Assembly: GCA_001430745.1 (NCBI GenBank)
Contig: KQ482042.1
Span: 2,025,765 to 2,041,695 of the forward strand
Direction of reading: 5' to 3'
DNA: 15,931 nucleotides
DNA from: Auxenochlorella pyrenoidosa
Taxonomy: Eukaryota > Chlorophyta > Trebouxiophyceae > Chlorellales > Chlorellaceae
Shown here piece after piece: positions 9,601 to 15,931 of this stretch. The position numbers and the translations under genes were made by a program. Under the pieces are notes generated by a model, which saw only the letters and a list, made by a program, of their open reading frames with translations, ran no database searches and was not told where the DNA came from. Each line of letters opens with the position of its first letter. The stretch's first letter is position 1.

Positions 9601-10457
9601 TCTGTCTGCAGTCAGCAAAGTGGGGGTGATGGGGGAGGGCATGTGTGCACAGAGACCCCTGTGTAGTGCCACCTGTGCTGATTCTCGCACATGCCCCTGC
9701 ATTGATTGCAACTGCTCCGCTGTCCCACGTGTCAGTACGTCTGCAGGGCAGCCAGCTGCAAGCAGGCGGGCAGCTGACAGCTGCCTGGCCAGCAAGGCAA
9801 CAGGCAGGCGCCTGGGACGCCAGCCGCATGGACCCGGCACCCGCACCTTGTCGTCAAAAGCTGCATGGCCGGTACGCTTGCTGTGCAGGTCCCACTCATC
9901 GCTCGAACGGCAAGTCTGCAGGTTTATTTGCACGGCCAGCAAGAAGTTGGGAGCGCAGGGCAGCAAATGCAGCGCATCTGGATGGGGAGGGGGTTGGCGG
10001 GTGCCGTGTGTTGCAAGCAGTGGTTGGCACAGCATGCAACAAGGCATTCTGGACACATGGCAGAGGCACCGGCATGGTGACGACGCACCTTTCCGCACTC
10101 GCGGCACACCAGGCGCTTGACCTGCAGGCAGGCGGATGGGCCAGGGAGCAGCAAAACTGGCTGCTTTTGGGCACAGAGTACCTTCTTACCGCCTCTCCTG
10201 TTGTCCACCAACCCTCAGACGGCCGTCATGTGGCCCGATCACACAGCCTCCGTGCTGACAGAGCACCGCCGCCGCCGCCGCCGCCGGTGCCCCACGCTGT
10301 TCACCCCTCAGGCGGTCATCCTGCATCCCGATCGCACCGCTTCCGTGCTCTCGGAGAATGCAGCGTGCCCCGTGGCATCGCCATGATCCTGCGCCTCCTT
10401 CACACTCCTCAGCTGCACCCCACATATATCACACTTCAAGCTCAGGGCCTGAGCCAT
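6680..10457 (-). CDS. Zinc finger-UBA-PUB domain protein (predicted ubiquitin/CDC48 adaptor)
   Basis: This is a 414-residue protein in 14 exons: 10457-10338, 10121-10089, 9915-9847, 9605-9456, 9228-9158, 9009-8955, 8764-8700, 8530-8465, 8310-8183, 8023-7935, 7740-7689, 7497-7375, 7175-7030 and 6757-6680. All junctions keep phase. Two C-x2-C-x12-H-x5-H fingers lie at C9/C12/H25/H31 and C46/C49/H62/H68, each ending in TGHAAF. A UBA domain spans about 113-152 (LLKQMEDMGFPANRATRAL, then GWLEEHAEDADIDEP); its MGF loop is formed across the exon 4/5 junction. A Lys/Glu/Arg-rich helical region fills 167-300. A PUB domain follows (about 317-405: KFRRVRLTNPAIQQRV, AVDFLLLAGFQKDE). UBA domains bind ubiquitin and PUB domains bind the C-terminal tail of CDC48/p97, so an adaptor role in ubiquitin-dependent extraction or degradation is likely. 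Land plants have the same zinc finger-UBA-PUB order. Exon 6 ends at a GC donor (AAG|GCAAGG). Confidence 0.9.
6758..7029 (-). other. Intron 13 of the PUB gene with complementary homopolymer tracts
   Basis: This intron is as long as the longest of the window (272 nt). On the transcribed strand a run of 15 G (7022-7008) begins 7 nt inside the donor, and a run of 11 C (6786-6776) ends 18 nt before the acceptor, where it also serves as the pyrimidine tract. The tracts could pair and bring the splice sites together, or form quadruplex-type structures. Homopolymer lengths are prone to sequencing error. Confidence 0.8.
8591..8612. repeat. GCAG/AGGC tetranucleotide repeat in an intron
   Basis: A short imperfect GCAGGCAGCAGGCAGGCAGG-type run lies in intron 7 of the PUB gene. 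It resembles the run at 8811-8829 in the next intron upstream, which suggests replication slippage of the same motif. Confidence 0.7.
8811..8829. repeat. AGGC tetranucleotide microsatellite
   Basis: Four full AGGC units plus AGG lie in tandem inside intron 6 of the PUB gene, the intron with the GC donor. This is a simple slippage repeat with no coding role. Confidence 0.8.
10213..10263. repeat. Diverged duplicate (copy A) of the PUB gene exon 1 end
   Basis: This segment lies in intron 1 and resembles 10305-10356 (copy B) over about 52 bp. Shared blocks include CCCTCAG, CCCGATC and TCCGTGCT, in the same orientation and about 92 bp apart. Copy B spans the end of exon 1 and its donor, so copy A is a diverged copy of coding sequence plus splice site. 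The separation includes a (CCG)7 run. Confidence 0.6.
10266..10286. repeat. (CCG)7 trinucleotide repeat
   Basis: Seven perfect CCG units lie in intron 1 of the PUB gene, between the two copies of the duplicated segment. Slippage or template switching at this GC-rich repeat is a plausible cause of the duplication. Confidence 0.85.
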
Positions 10458-10650
10458 GGCGACGGGAATGTGGATGAAGAGGACTGCATTAAGCAGCGCG
10501 CGATCAGTCTTGCATTCTGCACCCTGCGCTGCCCGCCGCCGCGCTCCCGCCCCGCTGTGGGCGGAAGAACGTCCCGGTGCCTGGTTCAACCTTGCTAGCT
10601 TGGGGGAGGTCACTTGTGTGCATATGGGTGGATAACATCACGACATCCAG

Positions 10651-12441
10651 TCACGCAGCCTTGCGCTTGCGGCTGGGCTCTGCGCCCTCGGCTGCGGCCT
10701 CGCCACCCGCTGCTGCTGTGGCACCGGTGCTGCTGTCGCCATTTGCCTTCCCAGCCCGGACGTGCCGCTCATACGGCAGCAGCCAGCGCCGGTAGCACTC
10801 CATGGCCAGCAGCGCCGCCTTGCCTTTGCCGCCCTCCCCATCCGCCGCCTGTTGCTTGCTGCTGCCTAGGGCCTCTGCGACGCCTGCCCAGCCGTGGTCG
10901 CTGTCGGCGGCAGCAGAGGTGACGGCCTCAAACCCGCCTCGCTCCAGGTAGGCCAGCTGCCACAGCCTGCGGAGGTCAAACCCCAGCCCCCCCACGCGGG
11001 GCCCGCCTGCCGCCATGCCCAGCTGCTCCCAAAGTGTCGACCCCGCCTCCTGCTGCGCCTCCCGCCCAACCCCGGCCACTGAGGCCGATGCTGACCGGGA
11101 GGAAGCCTGCATAGTGCTGCCATCCCCTGGCCCTGTCTCTGGCTCTGCTGGTAAATAGCGGGCCAGCAGGGCCAGTAGCTGCTCCTGGCTGGGGGTGGCC
11201 CCTGGCCCCGCCGTGCTTGCCCCAACTGCTGCCCCTGCTCCTGCTGCTGCTCCTGTTGCTGCTTTTTTTGCTGTCGCTCCTGCTTCTCGTGCCGTTGGCT
11301 TTGGTGCTAGCGCTGCCGCCAACACTGCAGCTGTGGCTTTCAGCTCTGCAGTGTTACCGGCAGGGCGCGCCCTGGGCTTGGTGGGCTGCTGCTCCTGCTG
11401 CTGCTTCTGCTGCTGCACCTTTGGCTGCTGCTCCTGCCTGCCTGTGCTGTGTTGCTGTGACTGCCCCTCGTTTGTCACCCGCGCCTTGGTCAACCGATGC
11501 TGCTTGGGCTGCTGCTGTTGCTGCTGCTGTTGCTGCTGTTGCGGCAGCGGCTGCTGCTCCCTTCCTTTGGCTGGTGCGTGGCCAGTGACGTATGCCAGGC
11601 GGTCAGGAGGCACCCCTGCAACAGGGCAGCCAGGAGCATCATGATCTTCTGTGTGCTGTGCTGCCAAACCAAGCAGATTCTGCCACTGTGCCAGGCCTTC
11701 AACAAGGCAAGTCATGCACAGTGTGCAACCCGCACGCATGAAAAGAGGTTTCTGCGTGCTAAACCAGCCCCCTGCCCACCCGGGGGGTCTGGCAGCAGCG
11801 CCGCAAACACGTCACGTGGCTGTGTTGCGGCTGCGGCAGCGTGCAGCTCTTCCATGGACATCCGCCGCAGGTCGACGCGCTGCATGCCCGCTGGGGGCGG
11901 CACCAGGGGCGCTGGCATGGTTGCGGGCAGCGGGCCTGCTGTTGGGTCGCCGGGCCGGAAGCCAATCACCCTGCACACAAGAGGGCAGAACATGGTGGGG
12001 CCTGGCTCCCAGCTGCCTGGCTGCGCTCTAAGCAGCGGCCTGTGGCAGCATGCAGCAGCGCGAGCGAGCACACAGCTGACTGACAGGACGTGTGTCCTGT
12101 TCACTCACGTGCCAGCCAGGTGACCTAGCATGGCCTCCATGCTCACGCTGCCACCCTTGGCAGGGCTGGAGCGCCCGCCCTGCATGGCTGGTCGGCTTGC
12201 CAGCGCCCACAGTGCCTCGCAACTGCTGCGTGTCTGCTAGTGTCGATGCAGGTACCCACCGCCGTGACTGCACACCATTGAAGAACTGCAGAGGTTTGTT
12301 TTTCCCTGCTGGGCTGGGAAGCGGAAGAGAATGCAGCGCATGCAAGCACAGGCGGAGACGGCGGGCGCCGAGCGGTGTAGGGGGACCCTGCAACCCGCCG
12401 CCTCTGGCTCGCTGTTGCCGAGGCCGCTCAAGCAATGTCAT
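10651..12441 (-). CDS. ARID (BRIGHT) domain protein with polyglutamine tract
   Basis: This gene is predicted to encode a nuclear DNA-binding protein of 470 residues. Exons are 12441-12256, 12179-12109, 11970-11780 and 11615-10651, with matching phases. The C-terminal region at about 343-437 fits an ARID domain: LWEQLG, GFDLRRLWQLAYLERGGFEAV, GWAGVAEALG, then ECYRRWLLPYERHV, matching the family pattern of L..L, GGF..V, W..VA..LG and Y...LLPYE. The loop before the last helix is Ala/Gly/Lys-rich. The middle is low complexity: an 11-residue polyGln run at 175-185, a second Gln/Lys-rich run and an Ala-rich stretch. The protein ends in a short basic RKRK motif that could be a nuclear signal. No PHD, ELM2 or HMG domain is visible, so a link to a specific chromatin complex cannot be made. 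The exon 1 model is the weakest part: the segment before KNKPLQFF could hide another intron. The start is 271 bp from the divergent PIG-P gene. Confidence 0.75.
11509..11541 (-). repeat. CAG/CAA repeat encoding Gln11
   Basis: Eleven glutamine codons, a mix of CAG and CAA, lie in the last exon of the ARID gene. The CAA interruptions break the pure CAG run, which should limit slippage. The opposite strand reads as a Leu-rich open frame that is only a shadow. Confidence 0.9.
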
Positions 12442-12712
12442 CTTCTATCATCTGTCCTTAAACTTGAAGGTCGGGACAAGGCAAAGCGGCTGCAGTGGCG
12501 AAAGCCGCTTCGTAGCGCGCCCACCTGTGCTGGTATAGAGATCACCGGCAAATGATAGGACCGCCAAGCTGAGCACTCGCAGATACAGCAAAGGGATGTC
12601 GGCAAGGATGTGCGGGAGCCCAAATGAGCGCAGCACATGCTACGGTTGAATATAAAGAACGCATGCGATCGCTAGGAGGGCTCGCTGATCGGGAGGCATT
12701 GCCGCAAAGGGG
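12442..12712. promoter_or_regulatory. Bidirectional promoter region between ARID and PIG-P genes
   Basis: The 271 bp between the two divergent start codons must hold both promoters. On the plus side there is a clear TATA box (12651-12657). Near the ARID start an 8-bp inverted repeat, AAGCGGCT/AGCCGCTT, lies at 12484-12491 and 12503-12510, either in the ARID 5' leader or as a protein-binding dyad. I see no strong TATA box toward the ARID gene. Confidence 0.55.
12651..12657 (+). promoter_or_regulatory. TATA box of the PIG-P gene
   Basis: TATAAAG lies in a locally AT-rich patch, 62 bp upstream of the PIG-P start codon. With the usual spacing of about 30 bp, transcription would begin near 12682 and leave a leader of about 30 nt. 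Confidence 0.6.
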
Positions 12713-13584
12713 ATGCGGGCTGTGTACGCCAGCAGCGCTCCCTTCAGCGGCGCTGCTGGCGGCGGCAGCCCTCCCAGCCCTGGGGTGTCCTCTGTTGAGG
12801 TCTACGGCTTTGTCGGCTGGATCACATCGTCGGTGGCGTACGGTGAGCATGGTAGACGGGCGCACAGCCTAGCAGTCCCAGAGCGCAGGCGCCGCCAGGC
12901 GCAGCCCCGCAGCACCAGCTCTGCCCCCTGCTCCGCAATCTCAAGCCTCGACTCGCACCCATCCTCCCCTGCCAGTGCTGTTCCTGCTGTGGGCCTACAC
13001 ACCGGATCATGTGCTAGAGGCGCACGGGGTAACCTACTACCCGTCCAAGTGGTGGGCGCTGGCGCTGCCCGCCTGGGCGAGCGCCACCGTGGTGTTTGCG
13101 TACTGGCTGTACGAGAGGTGCGGAGGAGGAGGCAGCCGCCCGATGCGGTGGCTGTGCCCTGATGATTGCGACCAAAGCTGGCTGCAAGCGGCGCGGGGCT
13201 GCCCAGGTGTGGACCAGGCCTTTGTGAGCAGTACCCATTTGCCCCCCAACCTTCGGCCCCCCAACCCCCGCAACACGCCTCCCCACCCCACTGCACTGGG
13301 GCCTCCACACGTGCAGCCTGTGCATGATGTCGGCGTCGCCGCCCGGGGCACCCACCTCACTGCGCGATGGGTACAGCAAGGGGAAGGAGGATGTGGGCCT
13401 GGCAAGCTACTTTGGCGGCGTGGGCAAGGGCATACCCCCCCTGGTGGACGTCCCGCCGGAGCTGGCCAGCATGGTGCTGCACGGCGGGCTGGCGCCGCTG
13501 GGTGAGGCGGGGCGGGTGCCACATGCCGCTGCGCTGCACCCCGCAGCTGCCACATGGCCACGCTGCCTGCTTCCCTCCCCATGA
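12713..13584 (+). CDS. PIGP: PIG-P subunit of GPI-GlcNAc transferase
   Basis: PIG-P is a small ER membrane subunit of the complex that transfers GlcNAc from UDP-GlcNAc to phosphatidylinositol, the first step of GPI-anchor synthesis. Exons are 12713-12842, 12976-13117 and 13317-13584, with matching phases, giving 179 residues. The family signature is clear: VEVYGFVGWITSSVAYVLFL at 28-47 forms most of the first membrane helix. The conserved loop GVTYYPSKWWALALP (61-75) follows, then the second helix to WLY (about 89). The C-terminal part, MMSASPPGAPTSLRDGYSK and then IPPLVDVPPELASMV, matches the family's cytosolic tail. The protein is longer than the human one (about 134 residues), partly through a 25-residue N-terminal extension. 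The C-terminus is uncertain: CTGG|GTGAGG at 13500-13501 could be a donor to a further exon, and the present end is plain read-through to the next stop. A strong hairpin lies at 12728-12760, just after the start codon. Confidence 0.85.
12728..12760 (+). other. Perfect 11-bp hairpin after the PIG-P start codon
   Basis: GCCAGCAGCGC (12728-12738) and its exact reverse complement (12750-12760) flank an 11-nt loop. The stem begins 16 nt from the A of the ATG, counting A as 1, and lies within codons 6 to 16. It should fold strongly in the mRNA. Confidence 0.8.
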
Positions 13585-13995
13585 CCGCAACCTGCAATGG
13601 CTGCACGGCATCCTGATGCAGAGGCAGAGCAGACTTTTGACAAGCGACAGAGGAGGAGGAGGGCAGCACGTGAATGGTCAGGAACAGCAGATGGGCGCGA
13701 GCCAAGCGACATGTTTTTATGAGCATGGGCTTTACGCGGTGCTGTTTAGCGATGCGACACGACCAAAACTTAGGAGGCGGGTCGAGAGAAAGGGCTACAG
13801 AGGGGTACTGAAGCACAGGTACGGGTGCGGCGTGGAGTTCATTCTGGCTTCAGCAAAGCAGGGAACGCTACATGGGTGGCTCACAACATCCTGCCTAGGG
13901 CTCTGCTCGGGATAGTTTGCGTCGTGCGTTTGCTTTTTGGCATTTCATCATCCATCAGACCTTGCGTGGCTTGCTGCCACCGCCTGCTGCATGAA
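13585..13995. other. Convergent 3' intergenic region (PIG-P / coiled-coil gene)
   Basis: These 411 bp hold the 3' ends of the PIG-P and coiled-coil genes. I find no TGTAA signal on either strand. A possible extra PIG-P exon after the acceptor at 13609-13621 (CCTGATGCAG) would read in frame for about 35 codons, up to a TGA that follows ATGTTTTTA. I see nothing else recognisable. Confidence 0.45.
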
Positions 13996-14610
13996 TCAGC
14001 CGGTGCGGCTGAGAGGCGAAGCGAGCGGGCTGGGCAGGCTAAGGTCCTCACCCGCCACCCACGCTCCGGCCTGCAGCTGCGGCTGCTGCGCCGAAGGGGC
14101 CGTCCTGCCCTGCTCATCCTCCTGCCACGCCTCCTGCTCTAGGAACTCAAGCTCGCGCTGCTTGGCCGCCACAATGGCCTCTGCTGCCGCTTCACGCCGC
14201 CGCCTCTCCTCTGCCAGCTGCGCTAGGCGCATCTCAATGGCTGCAGTCCACACTTCGTGTCGGTTGGCAGCAACCGCCTGGTGGGGTGGAGTGGGGTGGG
14301 AGGGGCGGCAGTGCAGCACGCTGGCTGGCGTGCATCATGATCATCACATCATCTTGTACAACGCCCGATGGCACCATGTGTGGGCAGGGATGTTGCACAG
14401 CGTAGCACCTTGGTATCAGAAACCGAGCTGTAGACACACCGGTGTGGAGCATCACTGGGCACAGCAAGGAAAGGGGGCCCTCACCAGGCGCGACAGCTCG
14501 TCCAGCCTGCGGGCCACTGAAGGCATGGTCACTCCGGTGCTGGCTGGAGGCTGAGCGCTGTGGAGTTGACGTCTCTCAGGCGTAAGCGCCTCCACCTGGG
14601 GGCCTTCCAT
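13996..14610 (-). CDS. Small coiled-coil protein of unknown function
   Basis: I do not recognise this gene. Two exons, 14610-14485 and 14277-13996, join in phase 0 to give 135 residues. Residues about 29-95 form a long charged helix, from MPSVARRLDELSRLAVAANR through MRLAQLAEERRRREAAAEA to ELEFLEQEAWQEDEQ, with heptad-like Leu/Ala spacing typical of a coiled coil. The last 40 residues are Ser/Pro/Gln-rich and probably disordered. No membrane segment or signal peptide is visible. The intron has a good donor (CTG|GTGAGG) and acceptor (CACCAG). The start is uncertain: a CAG lies directly before the ATG at 14610, so an upstream exon could exist, for example one starting at the ATG at 14732 (MSYIPTRVDRLRQL), but I cannot place its donor. 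The even helix composition across the junction supports a real gene. Confidence 0.55.
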
Positions 14611-15055
14611 CTGCGGGGCAGGAAGCGAGGGAGGGGTCTGGGTGGTTGTGAGTCGGCGCCAGCGCCACGCTGGCGGGCGGGAGCTGAGCAAAGCTGCCGG
14701 AGACGGTCTACACGGGTAGGGATGTACGACACGACTGCCTTACTCTATGCTCGGGTGTTTCCTGGCGGTGTGGGCCCAGAAAGCCACGAAACAGTGCCGA
14801 CTTGCGGGCCTCCCAGACAGGTTGCGGGGGAGGTGGGTGGCCGAGATGCCGGTACTAAACGCCGAATCAAGGTTGCACTGGTGGGGTACTGGAAACAGCA
14901 GTGGTTTTGTCTGCACGCATCTCACGCTGACATGGCTGCCGTGCTGTCCAACGCAACAACTAGGCCCCCTCTTGCCTCGCCCTCCATTTCGATGCACTCT
15001 GATCAGCCTGTTAAGCTTGAGAACGCGCTAGTTTGAGAGCGAGAGCCGTGTCGCC
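14611..15055. promoter_or_regulatory. Divergent intergenic region between coiled-coil and VPS37-like genes
   Basis: These 445 bp separate the two divergent start codons and should carry both promoters. I see no TATA box. An 85-codon minus-strand open frame (14740-14997) lacks domain features and is probably noise. Confidence 0.4.
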
Positions 15056-15931
15056 ATGTGGCAGCCCCTGGGCGCTGGAGGCGGCGGGGTGTATGGTCAG
15101 CAGTTCGAGTGAGTCGAGAGGTGCTTTTGGCCGTGATCTACTGCAGGGCGCCTCGTTGCCTGCTCGTCTGGCTGCCCGGCGGTCGCTCACACCAAATAGG
15201 CAGGCCTATTTGCGCCGGTTGGCAGTGCAGAACCTCCAGGCTGATGCCTAGCCAGCTCCTGCTGCCGCCGCCAGCACCGCCGCGGGCTTACGGGCCGTGG
15301 TTTGCTTCATTCGCCTTCCCGCTGCCGCAGCCGGGCGCAGCAAGTCAACGAGCTGCTGGTTGCGCAGCCTTTGTGTCGAGCCATCAACCCAGACAGGTGG
15401 GCTTGCCGAAATGGAGGGTTCGACCTCGCTTGTGGTTGCCCTGCATCTGCCAACCGCCTGGCCCACGCACAAGCTGCCCAGCACCCAGCCGGTTGTTTGC
15501 CTCCATGGATGCAGTCGCTGGCGTTGCTCCTGTGCCTGCACACCACTGGCAGGACAGGCCGCCTAACGGCCGCCTGATTGCTCGCTGCCACCTGTGCCCT
15601 GGCCCCGGCCCCTCGCAGGTCGCTGCTGGAGGTTGGGGTGCGCCTGCAGGACGGCACTCTGACCAGCCTGCGCATCAGCCTGCCCCCCGGCTTCCCCTCT
15701 GACCGCCCCGCCCTCTCAATCACCTCCCCGGTGAGGCACCCCTGGGTCGACTCCATCGGCCGCCTCTCCTTCCCGCTGCTCGACCGATGGGGCGCCCCCA
15801 GCATCCGGCTGGCGTCCGTGGTGGCAGACGCGTTCAAGGGCCTGGGCGGGCAGCCCGCGCTGGCGCCCTCCAAAGCGGGCGCATCGTCACAGCAGCCGGC
15901 GGCGGCAGCGCAGCAGGCGCAGCAGCCGGGG
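15056..15931 (+). CDS. VPS37: VPS37-like ESCRT-I subunit, N-terminal UEV-like part (3' end beyond window)
   Basis: VPS37 is a subunit of ESCRT-I, which sorts ubiquitinated membrane cargo into multivesicular endosomes. Exons 15056-15108, 15331-15396 and 15619 to the window edge join in phase, giving 144 visible residues. After a Gly-rich start (MWQPLGAGGGGVYGQQF) and the helical segment AQQVNELLVAQ comes a UEV-like domain at about 41-120. It includes LRISLPPGFPSDRPALSI, SPVRHPWVDSIGRLSFPLL, then SVVADAF. The LPP.FP...P.. and P.RH..VD..G pattern matches the N-terminal UEV-like domain of animal VPS37A. A Gln/Ala/Pro-rich linker begins near 120 and runs off the window; the Mod(r) helical domain that would confirm VPS37 should lie beyond base 15931. 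The start at 15056 is the only Met that gives a short first exon with a good donor (GA|GTGAGT). The main alternative is another UEV-type protein such as a TSG101/VPS23 relative, but the motif match is better to VPS37A. Confidence 0.72.
15193..15212. repeat. Perfect 9-bp inverted repeat with 2-nt spacer
   Basis: CAAATAGGC and its exact reverse complement flank AG inside intron 1 of the VPS37-like gene. The arms are AT-rich compared with the surroundings, which makes chance or simple GC bias a weaker explanation. Confidence 0.75.

Noticed and set aside
10117..10386. Plus-strand peptide with a repeated PD.TASVL.E motif
   Set aside because: The repeat is explained by duplication of minus-strand exon 1 sequence; there is no other sign of a gene on this strand.
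11195..11644. Plus-strand Leu/Cys/Ala-rich frame that looks like membrane segments
   Set aside because: It is the reverse strand of the CAG-rich part of the ARID gene; the hydrophobic look comes from CTG codons.
14740..14997. Minus-strand open frame of 85 codons upstream of the coiled-coil gene
   Set aside because: It has no motifs or splice logic and lies in the divergent promoter interval.
1..15931. tRNA, rRNA, CRISPR array or transposable element
   Set aside because: Reading by eye I found no cloverleaf, conserved rRNA block, regularly spaced repeat array, transposase or long terminal repeat; a tool search could still find a diverged one.

Overview
The window looks like nuclear DNA of a GC-rich unicellular green alga, most likely a Chlorella-like trebouxiophyte. 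The evidence is very high GC, many short introns (76 to 272 nt) with clear donors and acceptors, plant-type protein families, Ala/Gln/Pro-rich linkers and a candidate TGTAA poly(A) signal. The species cannot be named from sequence alone. I found no tRNA, rRNA, CRISPR array, transposon or prokaryotic operon.

I reconstructed seven spliced protein-coding genes by reading exons in all frames, requiring intron phases to match and comparing with remembered family motifs. From left to right: (1) a minus-strand membrane-anchored prolyl 4-hydroxylase whose 3' end lies beyond base 1; (2) a plus-strand prolyl 4-hydroxylase, head to head with the first and complete; (3) a minus-strand 14-exon protein with two C2H2 zinc fingers, a UBA domain, a charged helical region and a PUB domain, a predicted ubiquitin/CDC48 adaptor; (4) a minus-strand ARID-domain DNA-binding protein with a polyglutamine tract; (5) a plus-strand PIG-P subunit of the GPI-GlcNAc transferase; (6) a minus-strand small coiled-coil protein of unknown function; (7) a plus-strand VPS37-like ESCRT-I subunit, cut by the right edge.

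Three gene pairs are divergent: P4H/P4H (739 bp between start codons), ARID/PIG-P (271 bp) and coiled-coil/VPS37 (445 bp). Two pairs are convergent: P4H-2/PUB (222 bp) and PIG-P/coiled-coil (411 bp). The two hydroxylases are the only obviously related neighbours. They share an unusual four-cysteine insertion in the catalytic domain, but the intron positions I could compare do not coincide. The other genes serve separate housekeeping roles (ubiquitin/CDC48, chromatin, GPI anchor synthesis, endosomal sorting), and I see no evidence for one joint pathway.

Other points of interest are three introns that seem to need GC-AG splicing, an intron with complementary homopolymer tracts near both ends, a partial duplication of an exon end with its splice donor, and a perfect 11-bp hairpin just after the PIG-P start codon. 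All gene models are inferred from sequence and have no transcript support.
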